Shown in pieces: positions 1-11,611 of a stretch of 64,000 bases of DNA. Origin of the DNA: Litsea cubeba (lineage: Eukaryota; Streptophyta; Magnoliopsida; Laurales; Lauraceae). The stretch lies in contig CM022948.1 of NCBI GenBank assembly GCA_012931725.1, positions 113,140,833 to 113,204,832 of the forward strand, read 5' to 3'. The notes below the pieces were generated by a model, which saw only the letters and a program-made list of their open reading frames with translations, searched no databases and was not told where the DNA came from. Within the stretch, counting starts at the first letter, position 1. Every line of letters begins with the position of its first letter. Position numbers and translations under genes: made by a program.

Positions 1-447
1 TTGGATGAGATACACAGAGGAGACATAAATCACAAATCTTATACTTAAATTGATTCACAACAAGTGATGAAATTGGGTATCTCATCTGATAAGATTGCTG
101 CACTTGTGAAGAACCCTCCTATAGCAAAAAAAAAATAAAGAAAAAGAAAAAAACGTTGGAGATTATGATGTGATTTGGCTATGCGTCGTCCATTTAATGA
201 GATAACACATGGCACGATTTGACTTGGCCTGCCTTTTTATGGTTGATAAATCAGATGTTAATAACATTATTTTATTATTATTGTTGCTTGCCCTTCTCAA
301 CAACCTTGCCATATTTGCCCCTTCTAAATGTCTCCCATTATATTCCTATCTACTCAACATCTCTTCCACTAAATTAATTCAATGGGCCCAATATTTGTAA
401 TGAAAACCATTCTAAGTTAAGCTTTCCATATGTGACTCTGGCACCTT
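1..447. other. Intergenic sequence at left edge, no gene recognised
   Basis: AT-rich sequence with no convincing gene. The first ~130 bases can be read as a short coding-like stretch on + (around MKLGISSDKIAALVKNPP) that runs into an A-rich tract. It is too short and too cut off by the window edge to identify. The small ORF at 209-400 is low-complexity hydrophobic sequence with no family resemblance. Confidence 0.3.
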
Positions 448-695
448 GATGCCATTAATGCGGCCACTAAAGAGATTGCAGGTGATGGGAAAGATATCTC
501 TAACACTCCCCTCACTCTGGTTGTTAAAAGAAAGGTGTCCTAGATCTCACTATGGTTGATTTGCCCGGAATCACTCGTGTTCCAGTTCACGGCCAACCTG
601 AAAACATATATGAACAAATATCCGACATAATCATGGAATGCATTACCCCCAAAGAGAGTATAATTCTGAATGTGCTATTGGCTACCGTTGATATC
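448..695 (+). pseudogene. Dynamin-related GTPase fragment (DRP4/Mx-like), broken
   Basis: Part of the GTPase domain of a plant dynamin-related protein. The translation runs DAINAATKEIAGDGKDISNT, then PLTLVVKRK, and continues after a one-base frame change near 536-540 into VDLPGITRVPVHGQPENIYE. DLPG is the G3 motif of dynamin GTPases, and the wording around it fits the DRP4 group best. Similarity ends after about LLATVDIPT, where the frame reads into unrelated sequence. The N-terminal P-loop, the G4 motif, the stalk and all exon borders are missing. It is a captured or decayed fragment, not a working gene; the family call is from recognition of the motif. Confidence 0.75.
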
Positions 696-884
696 CCCAC
701 ATCTATACTACTAAAGGGATGTATACATTTCCTGGAGTAGGACAACTAACATGTCTTAGAGATGGACACGTGGCAGCAGTCAGCCTAAAATGGTATTTTG
801 CTAATCTCTCATTCTCCATCTAAAATTTTTCCATCTCTCCCTCCCTAAAATCTCTCCTTCTCCATGCTAATACAATCCCTAAAA

Positions 885-1030
885 TCTCTCATTCTCCATC
901 TAAAATTTTACTTCCAAGACAACCACACAAAATGGGGAAGAGGAAAATCCCAAATTGTCTCTCATTCTCCATCTAAAATTTCACTTCCAAGACAACCACA
1001 CAAAATGGGGAAGAGGAAAATCCCAAATTG
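885..1030. repeat. 73-bp tandem duplication
   Basis: Two nearly identical 73-bp units starting at 885 and 958, each beginning TCTCTCATTCTCCATCTAAA and ending at AAATTGT. A third, diverged partial copy of the CTCATTCTCCATC motif lies just upstream (about 806-830). No coding role is apparent. Confidence 0.85.
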
Positions 1031-1039
1031 TAAAGGATT

Positions 1040-1339
1040 GAAATATAATCCTTAATTCCATAGAAGAAATCTGTGCTCTCTGTGGGGCTCACTTAGGGCC
1101 TACATCACTGTCAAGGTTGGGACCCACTGATCATCCTAACCAATTCAACAGGAACCCACAAATTTTAATGGCTTAAAAAAAAAGAAACAAATAGAGTGGT
1201 CGATTGTGGGCTCAATTGGTCAGAATGGGTGCAAACCTACATAGACCCATTGTGATTCAGGGAAGATCTCTGTTTTTTATCCATTTGGATATCATCTGCA
1301 CATCTAGCAAGACATTTCTGTCACACCCTCGTGATTTGA
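1040..1339. other. Intergenic, no gene seen
   Basis: Non-coding sequence that grades into the 145-bp repeat family to its right. It contains phrases such as TGGGACCCACTGATCATCC, resembling the repeat's GGTCCCAC and GATCAT words, so it may be a diverged edge of that array. Confidence 0.3.
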
Positions 1340-4300
1340 TTAAAATTATTTTATCAATCAATTCATGGGTCCCGGCCCGCATCATTTGAGTTTATGGACG
1401 GTTAGAATAAAGATGGTGGACCCCATTCATCTGGGTCCCACTTAAAAATATTTGGTCAATTTTTTAGGTCTACGATCATTTGATCCTTTGATCTTTTTAA
1501 ATCAATTCATGGGTCCCATCCCGCATAATATGTTTTTTTGGACGGTTAGAATAGAGATGGTGGACCCCATTCATCTGGGGGGTTCCACTTAAATAGGTTA
1601 TGTTTGGTCAATTTATGAGGTCTATGATTATTTGATCCTTTGATCATTTATCTTTGGGGTCCCACTTAAATAAGTTAGATTTGGTCAATTTATGAGGTCT
1701 ATGATCATTTGATCTTTTTCAATCAATTCATGGGTCTCGGCCCACATCATATGATTTTATGGATGGTTAGAATGGAGATGGTGGACCCCATTCATCTGGG
1801 TCTCACTTAAACATATTTGATCAATTTGTTAGGTCTACGATCATTTGATCATTTGATCTTTTTAAATAAATTCATGGGTCATATCCCGCATAATATGGTT
1901 TTATGGACGGTTATAATAAAGATGGTGGACCCCATTCATCATGGGGGTCCCACTTAAATAGGTTATGTTGGGTCAATTTGTGAGGTCTATGGTCATTTAA
2001 TCCTTTGATCTTTATCAAGTAATTCATGGGTCCCAACCCGCATCAGATTATTTAATGGACAGTTAGAATATAGATGGTGGACCCCATTCATCTTGGGGTT
2101 CCCACTTAAATAGATTAGGTTTGGTCAATTTGAGAGGTCTATGATTATTTGATCATTTGATCTTTATCAATCAATTCATGGGTCCCGGCCCGCATCATTT
2201 GATTTTATGGACGGTTAGAATAAAGATGGCGGACCCCATTCATCTGGGTCTCACTTAAAAATATTTGGTCAATTTGTTAGGTCTACGATCATTTGATCAT
2301 TTGATCTTTTAAAATCAATTCATGTGTCCCATCCCGCATAATATGATTTTATGGACGGTTAGAATATTGATGGTGGACCCCATTCATCTGGGGGTCCCAC
2401 TTAAATAGGTCAGGTTTGGTCAATTTGAGAGGTCTATGATCATTTGATCTTTATCAATCTTTTCATGGGTCCCGGCCCGCATCATTTGATTTTATGGACG
2501 GTTAGAATAAAGATGGTGGGCCCCATTCATCTGGGTCCCACTTAAAAATATATGGTCAATTTGTTAGGTCTACGATCATTTGATCATTTGATCTTTCTTA
2601 ATCAATTCATGGGTCCCGTCCCGCATATTATGGTTTTATGGACGGTTAGAATAGAGATGGTGGACTCCATTCATCTGGGGGGTTCCACTTAAATAGGTTA
2701 TAAGGTTTGGTCAATTTGTGAGGTTTATGATCATTTGATCTTTATCAAGCAATTCATGGGTCCGAGCCCGCATCATATGTTTTTACGGACGGTTAGAATA
2801 TAGACGGCGGACCCCATTCATCTTGGGGGTCCCACTTAAATAGGCTAGGTTTGGTCAATTTGAGAGGTCTATGATCATTTGATATTTATCAATCAATTAA
2901 TGGGTCCCGGCCCGCTTCATTTGATTCTATGGACAATTAGAATAAAGATGGTGGACCTCATTCATCTGGGTCCCACTTAAATATATTAGGTCAATTTGTT
3001 AGGTCTACGATCATTTGATCATTTGATCTTTTTAAATCAATTCATGGGTCCCATCCCGCATAATCTGGTTTTATGGATTGTTAGAATATAGATGGTGGAC
3101 CCCATTCATCTTGGGGGTCCCACTTAAATATGTTAGGTTTGGTCAATTTGAGAAGTCTATGATCATTTGATCATTTGATTTTATGGACAGTTAGAATAAA
3201 GATGGCGGACCCCATTCATATGGGTCCCACTTAAAAATATTTGGTCAATTTGTTAGGTCTACGATCATTTGATCATTTGATCTTTTAAAATCAATTCATG
3301 TGTCCCATCCCGCATAATATGATTTTATGGACGGTTAGAATATAGATGGTGGACCCCATTCATCTGGGGTCCCACTTAAATAGGTCAGGTTTGGTCAATT
3401 TGAGAGGTCTATGATCACTTGATCTTTATCAATCAATTCATGGGTCCCGGCCCGCATCATTTGATTTTATGGAAGGTTAGAATAAAGATGGTGGACCCCA
3501 TTCATCTGGGTCCCACTTAAAAATTATATGGTCAATTTGTTAGGTCTACGATCATTTGATCATTTGATCTTTCTTAATCAATTCATGGGTCCCATCCCGC
3601 ATATTATGGTTTTATGGACGGTTGAGATAGAGATGGTGGACTCCATTCATCTGGGGGGTTCCACTTAAATAGGTTATGTTTGGTCAATTTGTGAGGTTTA
3701 TGATCATTTGATCCTTTGACCTTTATCAAGCAATTCATGGGTTCCAGCCCGCATCATATGGTTTTATGAACGGTTAGAATATAGATGGTGGACTCCATTC
3801 ATCTTTGGGGTCCCACTTAAATAAATTAGGTTTGGTCAATTTATGAGATCTATGATCATTTGAACTTTATCAATCAATTCATAGGTCCCGGCCCGCATCA
3901 TATGATTTTATGGACGGTTAGAATAGAGATGGTGGACCCCATTCATCTGGGTCTCACTTAAACATATTTGGTCAATTTGTTAGGTCTATGATCATTTGAT
4001 CATTTGATCTTTTGATCTTTTTAAATCAATTCATGGATCCCATCCCGCATAATATGGTTTTATGGACGGTTAGAATAAAGATGGTGGACCCCATTCATCT
4101 GGGGGGTTCCACTTAAATAGGTTAGGTTTGGTCAATTTGTGAGGTCTATGATCATTTGATCATTTGATCTTTATCAAGCAATTCATGGATCCCAGCCCAC
4201 ATCATATGTTTTTATGGACGGTTAGAATATAGATGGCGGACCCCATTCATCTTAGGGGTCCCACTTAAATAGGCTAGGTTTGGTCAATTTGAGAGGTCTA

Positions 4301-4775
4301 TGATCATTTGATCATTTGATCTTTATCAATCAATTAATGGGTCCCGGCCCGCTTCATTTGATTCTATGGACGATTAGAATAAAAATGGTGGACCTCATTC
4401 ATCTGGGTCCCACTTAAATATATTAGGTCAATTTGTTAGGTCTACGATCATTTGATTATTTGATCTTTTTAAATCAATTCATGGGTCCCATCCCGCATAA
4501 TATGGTTTTATGGATGGTTAGAATATAGATTGGGGACCTCATTCATCTTGAAGGTCCCACTTAAATAGTTTAGGTTTGGTCAATTTGAGAGGTCTATGAT
4601 CATTTGATCATTTGATCTTTATCAATCAATTAATGGGTCGCAGCCAGCATCACATGATTTTATGGACGGTTAGAATAGAGATGATCGACCCCATTCATCT
4701 TGGTCCCACTTAAATATATTAGGTCAATTTGTTAGGTCTATGATCATTTGATATTTCTCAATCAATTCATGCCTC
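1340..4775. repeat. Satellite-like tandem array, ~145-bp unit, ~23 copies
   Basis: About 23 imperfect copies of a ~145-bp unit. Landmarks within each unit are TTCATGGGTCCC, GGACGGTTAGAATA, GGTGGACCCCATTCATCT, CCCACTTAAATA, TTGGTCAATTTG and a micro-repeat of GATCATTT. Unit starts fall near 1361, 1502, 1721, 1868, 2024, 2172, 2317, 2461, 2604, 2750, 2895 and 3037. Two subtypes tend to alternate: CCCGGCCCGCATCATTTGA with TTAGGTCTACG, and CCCATCCCGCATAATATGG with GAGGTCTATG. This suggests a ~290-bp dimer. Some units are shortened or lengthened (for example around 1,580-1,720). No ORF spans the array. Confidence 0.9.
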
Positions 4776-6420
4776 ACCTAAAGAATAAAACATTTGGAAA
4801 AAAAAACATAAAGATCAAATTAGCAACAAAAAACAAGGACTCACAAGTTTACTAATTAATAAATTTATTAAAAATAATTCATATCAGTCTCTGCATTTGG
4901 TGATTTCGTGGTTATCCACGGGGTTTTGCTAGTGTGAATCGATAAGAATGTCTCAGCGCGTCGATAAAACTATGGAGAGGACGCTTGATGTGGGGACAAA
5001 AGTAACTGGGAGTCTAGCATTTTCAAAACAATTAGTAGAGTTTGGGATTTCCATGTATTACTAATAAGGAAATTTCAGATCACATATTATCCATACATTA
5101 AACCATCGGGGTCCATAAGTAGCATACATAAAATTTATAAGATCGCTATTAGAAGAAAACGTAAAAAACTGAATCCAAAGATAAATCATATTCAGATGTA
5201 TTATGTATAGACACTGAGAGAAGTTTGAGTTTATCAGTAGAAGATTACAAAAACAAAGGAATGTCAATCATTTGACAATTTGAAATTTTGAGATTCAAAT
5301 TCACAAATTCGCCAAACTAAAATACAAACTATCCATTGAATACACACACATGCATATACATATATATGGAAAAAATGCTGACAGAGACTCATAATGCATG
5401 GTAGGGATTAAAAAACTATAGTCAAACCATTAGTTAAAAGAGAACAAAAACAGTTGAAGAATACCATAAAAGAATGATAAAAGAAAAATACACAAAAGAA
5501 ATCATAAACCCAATTGTTTTAGTAGAAATTGAGATGCATTAACACAATGTGAACTACAAAATTTTATATTTTATTTTTCTCCATTAAAGCATACAATTGT
5601 TTATTTAGATTTCACCTATCAATCACGCATCGGTGGCATCATCTCTATAACCAGATATAAAAGCAACAGTTTGTTTTGGAAGAAGCTTTGGTTCTCCCTA
5701 TTGTTGCCTGCAGTAGGAAATGACCTTAAATTACATTTTACTTTAAGTTCATTTTAGTAAAACATGTGCTTGGTGATTAAAAAAATAAGTAAATCACTGT
5801 AGCGTTCGCAATTTATGTTTAAAATCTTTCATAATTTCCAAGTACGATCGATAAAATGAAAATTCAAAAATGATATAAGCTGAATACTTCTCCATCCAAT
5901 CAGAACTAAATATAACGGTCCTTTTTTAATGTTGCATCAAATTCTTAAATTAAAAATAAACTAAATATAATGAAAATAGCTGGTTAACTATTTCCTTTTT
6001 GAATTTCGAAAAATTGGAGGACATGATATTTCTAAATGCTATACAATTTCCTTCACTGTATCAACTACATCTCGCAACTCAAAGATTCCACTCATGCACC
6101 AAAAATCATTCTACGTAAGCTTAATATGCTAAACCTATTTTCATCAAGTAATTACCCATTACCTTGTATCCAAATTGAATCACCGGCTAATCATAATTAC
6201 CTTGGTTGCCATTCCATCTCTTCTCTCTTTCTTCTTGTTGTTGTGTGTATTTGTTGTTTTAGTTGATTCTTTTTAACTAAAAAGAATTGACAATTCCCCC
6301 GCTCTAGCCCTGCCTGCTTCGGAAAATGTCTTGCTGGCGAACTAGAAAGAGTATACTAGAGAATAGTACCTTTTCGGAGGCATAAGGCCGGTCTGTCCAG
6401 TGTGCTTGTGCTAAAAATTC
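4776..6420. other. AT-rich intergenic region
   Basis: No coding potential beyond short chance ORFs and no RNA gene or tandem repeat of note. One small phrase (about 4,880-4,990) is relatively GC-rich but not interpretable. The right edge abuts the inverted-repeat element at 6421. Confidence 0.4.
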
Positions 6421-7831
6421 TAGAGATGTCAAGTGGGCCGTGCCGGCCCGGCCCGCTAGTCAACGGGCCGTGGCACGGAACGGCCCATGACGCGGGCCGT
6501 GCTGGGCCGAGCCACGCAGGCCCGCTGACCCGTTAGGCACGGCCCGCCAGGCCCGCCTGGCCCGCCAAAAAAATTATTTTTTTATATATTTTTTTAAATT
6601 TATAAAAATCTAATTCCCAGCCAACTAACAACCCTAGGCATTTTCTAATAAAAAAACACTTACATAACTTGGTAAGGTAGGACTTTAGTGTAAATTAGTC
6701 ACACTAATAAAGAGGGGCAATGTGTTTTTGGGGAGAAGTAATAAGGGGAATGTTTTGGTGTGACACACTTACCTTTACTAAATTTGCCCCGGCCCCTTGC
6801 CTTCAATAATTTTATTTTCTTCAGAGATATTTGAGAATCTCAAATGAAATTCCCTACCTGCATTCATCTATATTCAAGAACCCCTGAGCATTTGAGAAGT
6901 TGAGATTCTTTATAGGTTGGAAAGCTCAGGATTAAACACAAGAATATGTTCATAATTCAGTCATTTATGTTCAATATAATCTCGTCACATGTACCTATAA
7001 CTCCACTCTCGATCACATCACATGAAGCCATATATTTACATTAATATGAACAATAGGAAAAAGAAGTAAAAAATATGTAACCATGATAAAGATAATGAGA
7101 ATTATTGACTAAGACTAAAAACTCATAACTAAAAAATAAAGAAATTGATGCAAATCTAAATAAAATGAAGTCCAAGGTTGTGGTTTCATGGTGGGTCATT
7201 TGGAAGACTTGAGATGATTATTGATAAAAGTAGAAATATTTAACCGCGCTAAGTTCTTGTTTAAAGTATGATAATTCAGCCAAAAAATAGAAATTGAGTT
7301 TGCCATCTCAATTGAAATATCCTTAACCATGGCATTTCAATTTGGCTGAAAAATTAGTAGAAAAAAGGACATGATATGTTTTTTTTTATATTTCAGGTTG
7401 TTTGAATGAAAGAGTAAAAAGTTGGATAAAAAAGGTGTTAGCTTCTCATCATCATCTAAAGTGGTTAAGTTCTCATCCTAATGTAACTTATAGTTTAATA
7501 TTCATAGTTAGGTTCACATCCTCATCTAACTAGTTTTAATATTGTTTGAATACATAGTAGTATACAAAAGTTAGGTAGTCTAGGTTGTGAGATCGAGTTC
7601 ACCCAAACACATTTATTTTTAAAAATCTATACAAATTACGCAGGTCGGGCCAACCCAACCCGCCTATAACTCTATTAGAAAAAAAAAAAAAAAAAAGAGG
7701 CACGCCTGGCCCGCGGGCCGTGCCACTGGGCCGTGCCGTGCCAGGAGTTTTCCCTAGCGGGCTGTGCCGTGCCGGCCGGTGGCACGGGCGGGCTCAGTTT
7801 GGGGCGGGGCACGGCCCGTTTGACATGCCTA
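6421..7831. mobile_element. Non-autonomous hAT-like TIR element (~1.4 kb)
   Basis: The left end begins TAGAGATGTCAAGTGGGCCG. The right end, read on the other strand, begins TAGGCATGTCAAACGGGCCG, so the termini are inverted. Both ends continue as GC-rich tracts of GGCCCG/CGTGCC words (6,421-6,567 and about 7,640-7,831) around an AT-rich centre with no ORF. This terminal composition is common in plant hAT-superfamily non-autonomous elements. The 8-bp flanks (AAAAATTC and CCGTTGAT) do not match, so no target duplication is visible. Either the insertion is old or the true boundary differs slightly. Confidence 0.6.
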
Positions 7832-8012
7832 CCGTTGATCAAGGGAATTGACATTGCGACTCCTAAGGAGGAGGGGCCCCTCTGGAGAATTCGTTTTTGA
7901 GTTATAAGTAGTTATAGATGCAGACGATTTATAAAGATTGTCTTCTCTTATCTAGTGTTGGCCAGAGCAAGTCGCCCTATTCTATTAGACATAATTGAGA
8001 GAAGCTCATCAG

Positions 8013-8822
8013 CTAGAAACTTCTAGCTTTATTCGGTTTCGTTTGGTTTCGTTCTTCATTTCCTTCTTTTCGAATCCATGTAGGACTTGTCGTATTTATT
8101 ACTATTCTTTCGTACTCTCTTCTCTTTACCAGGCTATTGGTGTTAATGGGTCGGTAAACTAAAATAGAAGTAGTTGACCAAGAAATGAATCTGACCAGAG
8201 TTGGGCCTGGCCTACGTCTTAAATTTTTTGCCCAATCACTAAATAATTTATTATTTGTAGAAAGCTGATGGCCAGAGATATTATTTCTTTGATCCTCAGT
8301 TGCTTGTTCTTGTGGGGGAGCCATGGGCTCTACCGGATGAAAAGGGTGAATCTGAGCTTATGGTCCAAATTGGAGAGTTGGAAATGTCTTTTTTGGTGGG
8401 GCATTTCTGCTAATAATATCATCATCTGCTATAGGTCAATCAGATTCATTAATCTTCAGGACTGAATTAGAATTTCCATTTAACCCCCAGGTTTCGTTGC
8501 ACATATAGGCTGGCTCCATAATCCCTGCATCAGCGGCGGATTGGATTTCATGAATACTTGCACCATATGAACTTGTGCCGTTCACAATCTGGTGGCCCAC
8601 TATATGCTCCAGATTTGTTTTAAAAGTATGATTTTGGTCCTCAAATCCAAGTGGGATCTTTACGACAGCGACAAAGGAAGGATTAAGAAATTTATTATTA
8701 ACATCTTGAGAGGACCACACGCCTGAATGGGTATTCATTATTGGCAGGGAGCTCTTCAAAGTGTAATCCCTTAAAACCCAGGTGATAAAGATCGATATAC
8801 GATCATAAATGGCTTGCCTCAC
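8013..8822 (-). pseudogene. Unrecognised coding-like fragments
   Basis: Two - strand reading frames (8822-8436, about 128 codons, and 8324-8013, about 103 codons) read as ordinary protein with few low-complexity runs. The stretch between them also reads through in a related frame after a TGA at the end of the first, suggesting one interrupted coding sequence. I do not recognise the family. No signal peptide or catalytic motif is evident, and neither frame has convincing splice sites or a strong start. It may be a decayed host exon or retroelement remnant. Confidence 0.25.
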
Positions 8823-8890
8823 TGGCAGCCTGTTCTCATTAATAAGTCATAAATGGCATGCCTCACTGGCAGCCTATTCTCATTAATAGG
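8804..8890. repeat. 44-bp tandem duplication
   Basis: Two copies of a 44-bp unit starting CATAAATGGC at 8804 and 8848, differing at a few bases and ending in CTCATTAATA. It lies at the upstream edge of the unrecognised - strand reading frame. Confidence 0.8.
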
Positions 8891-9224
8891 CCTGCTATTC
8901 CCAACGTTTAGTTCCTTTCTCCTCTTCTACAAGAAACTGTTGGCATTTTCTTTTGACAGCTGGGAGAGTTGCTTCACAGACCGAAAGATAAAGGCTGAAA
9001 GCTTTATTCACCGTACAAACGACGTTTTTATTCATTTACAGCTCTTGAGATAGTGGTCATTATGAGGACGCAACCTGCACACATTCCGGGGAGCATCGGA
9101 CTTTTCCCGCTTTGCCCTCTTACCATATCGTAGGGCTGGTCAAAGTCTGAAATTTAATATATCAAGTCCTACAGGCCTCATTTGGTAAGAAAAAAATAAT
9201 TAAAAATATTTTTAATTATTTAAA
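8891..9224. other. Left flank of the MULE, no gene
   Basis: Short chance ORFs only. The last ~50 bases are an AT-rich tract of ATT/AAT words that supplied the MULE target site. Confidence 0.4.
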
Positions 9225-9233
9225 TAAATATTA
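9225..9233. repeat. Left 9-bp target-site duplication of the MULE
   Basis: TAAATATTA, identical to 21232-21240. A 9-bp duplication is the expected length for Mutator-like elements. The sequence is AT-rich, but its exact position at both inverted-repeat edges makes chance unlikely. Confidence 0.9.
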
Positions 9234-9347
9234 GAGGATTTTACCTAAAAAATCCTTCAAGACTTGTTAAAAGCTAAAAGCACCATCAGCTTCTCATAAA
9301 GACCGCAGTAGTCTCAAAGGCCCTGTTGGGTATTTTTTTTAACTTTT
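9234..9347 (+). repeat. Left terminal inverted repeat of the MULE
   Basis: 114 bp starting GAGGATTTTACC and ending at AACTTTT. It matches the reverse complement of 21117-21231 with about four mismatches (for example CATCAGCTT against CATCAACTT) and a one-base length change in the T-run. MURA transposase is expected to bind here. Confidence 0.93.
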
Positions 9348-9354
9348 CTTTTAA

Positions 9355-9374
9355 GTGGGGATATCCCTGCTCAT
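9355..9374 (+). promoter_or_regulatory. Subterminal GGGGATATCC motif inside the left TIR
   Basis: GTGGGGATATCCCTGCTCAT lies 7 bases inside the left inverted repeat. It is the same word that fills the array at 16388-17232 and that recurs inside the right repeat. This suggests a protein-binding site, possibly for MURA or an accessory protein; that role is inference. Confidence 0.6.
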
Positions 9375-9504
9375 ATCCCTTAAAAGAAACAAACCTTTTG
9401 CCCTTTTCCCCCTTTTTCCCATTCAACGTTTTTCCCTTTTTCCCCCTTTCTCATTCGACCTCTTCTCTTCTGGGTTTTCCTTGCAGAATCAACGGTTCCA
9501 TCTT

Positions 9505-9596
9505 CTGGGTTCTCGATTCTTCTTCTCATTCGACTTCTTCTCATCTGGGTTCTCGATTCTTCTTCTCATTCGACTTCTTCTCATCTGGGTTCTCGA
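9505..9596. repeat. 40-bp tandem repeat, 2.3 copies
   Basis: Units starting CTGGGTTCTCGATT at 9505, 9545 and 9585 (last one partial) with a TTCTTCTCATTCGACTTC core. They lie in the pyrimidine-rich left part of the MULE. Confidence 0.85.
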
Positions 9597-11611
9597 TTGA
9601 AGAAGAGAACGGGATTCTCTGGTTGTGCCTCATGTTGCCGGACAACGGTTCTTGCAGCCGGTTCCATCTCGCCGGAGATAGAGTAGAACAGAGGCAGCAG
9701 GGCGTTGCATCCTGGTCTGATTACGAAACTCGTTCCAGAACATCAGAGGAAGAAGAAAACAGTGATCCATCGTCGCTGCATACACCTTGCCATATTAGGT
9801 CAGAATCCTTGGGCAAATCAAGGTTAGCTAATAAACCTCAAGGGCCCTTGGACCAATCAGAGTATGGATTTTCATTTTGTACTTTATTGATTTTTGTTTT
9901 TCAATGCTTAGTTATATGCTTGTCGATGAGCTTGTATGGTTTGAAACAAATGAGCTTTGGGTTGCATGCCAAAGCTATTGTTGGATCAGGCCTAGCAAAA
10001 ATTCTGCTATTACAGTCATGGATTGGGTCTGAGTATTACTTCTTTTTCTGTTGAGTTGTGGACATAAATTTAGACTTGTCTGTCATAGTCATGAGCTACA
10101 CTTTGTCACATTGAGATGTGTATCACCTTGTTTCATCACCAAATCATAAGTGGTCGAGGATGATGCATAACCAGGCCCAGGCATTCAAAAGAAAAATCAA
10201 CAAATGAGGTATAAAAGCATCCAACAAAGAAAACTTATAATTTACTCAATTTGGAGAGTGGGTTCGCACTCTATGGGATGGAAGAACCCGTTACTCTGTG
10301 GTGGGGCTTGTTGTCGGCCATATCCGTTCGGATCCCATCCCTGGTTTTGGTTTTCCTGCATTCCTTCTTCCAACTGCACATAAAGAAAATATTGAATCTC
10401 TTTCTCTCTCTCAATTGTCATTTTTCATTTGACTGTCAAGACTTTGTGATAAAGACATTAATGACTTTATGTGTAGAAGAATCAAGTCATTCAAGGGTGG
10501 GTATGAATAGATCCCATCTATTGGAGAAGCTTTCTTCTAAGAATCATTCACACAGCTCGGACTGGATGAAAGATTTTTTTATGAATGGAGATTCAGATTT
10601 AGATTCAGATTAATCAAGGTTTAGCTAATAAACAAGACACAAAGGAAGAACCCATCAACTCTATAGCTCTTTTCCTTGTTAAAAATGAAAAAATAGATAT
10701 ATACCACTACCATTCTAGTATTTGTGTTTTTGGTGGGAAGTGATACTAACCACTACCATTATAGTATTTTTTTTAAGATATCCTTTGTGACTATATAATA
10801 ATTGAATGACTATACTGTGTTACAAGTAGTATGACATGTGTATGTGGGAGAAAATAAAAGTTCCTTGTGTACTCTACTTTTCACTCTTCTGACCGAATCA
10901 TATGGAGGTGCTAACACTTAAAGAGTACCATACCTAGCCTTGACTAGTTGATTTTCCCCATCTAGGCCAGTTCATGACTATAATTCAACCATACGTACTT
11001 TGAGAAATCAATTTGGAATTTTGGTTCATACTTAGCTCATAGATTGTTTGGCTGTGTAAACTCATTAATTGGCCTTTTTTCTTGGCCACAGTCAGTTAAG
11101 GTAAGACCTAAACCAGAACAACAACCTCTATTATGTTGATCTATGGACCTATCCTCTAGAAGGAGAATGCCTTGACCATGATACTGCTGTGCTAGTTGCA
11201 TAGTTGGCTTATAAATTGGCCTTTTTCATATTCTAATTGCAAGCAATTTTGACATGCTCTTTGACGTCCATAAAAGGGATGGATGTGGCTAAGAGCTTTA
11301 TAAGTTCAAAGCTTGTTGCCTATCCACATTTCAATTTTGAACTTGAAAAAACAGTAGATATTGTTGAAACAAATCTACGCTCAAAACCTTTTTGTCACTG
11401 TAAAACCTTTCAAATGTTTGTACTTTAAATCAAACTTCATAGATAGTCTTTGATATGCAGAGTTAACTTGTGTGTTCAAAACATCAGAAGCTCCTCTAAA
11501 GTACATAGAGCAATATTTGTATGTTGTGCCATATGCAACACAATGATGAACTGCTTTTAGGAGACTTGGTTCATTATCATGCACTATATAATTGATGATT
11601 CATACATGCAG

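Larger units (their letters stand above)
9348..11611. other. MULE interior upstream of the PMD-Ulp1 gene
   Basis: No recognisable protein. A pyrimidine-rich stretch (9,380-9,600) gives a long but low-complexity ORF (9326-10054) whose second half, about 9,596-9,880, reads more like ordinary protein. A small reading frame ending DSDLDSD stops at 10613. These may be 5' leader exons of the downstream gene: a TGCAG acceptor directly precedes its ATG at 11612, which would fit an upstream non-coding exon. I assign no function. Confidence 0.35.

Noticed and set aside
9326..10054. 242-codon ORF inside the MULE left arm
   Set aside because: The first half is low-complexity Phe/Ser-rich reading of a pyrimidine tract, partly inside the terminal repeat. 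There is no domain, start context or family match; at most a leader region.
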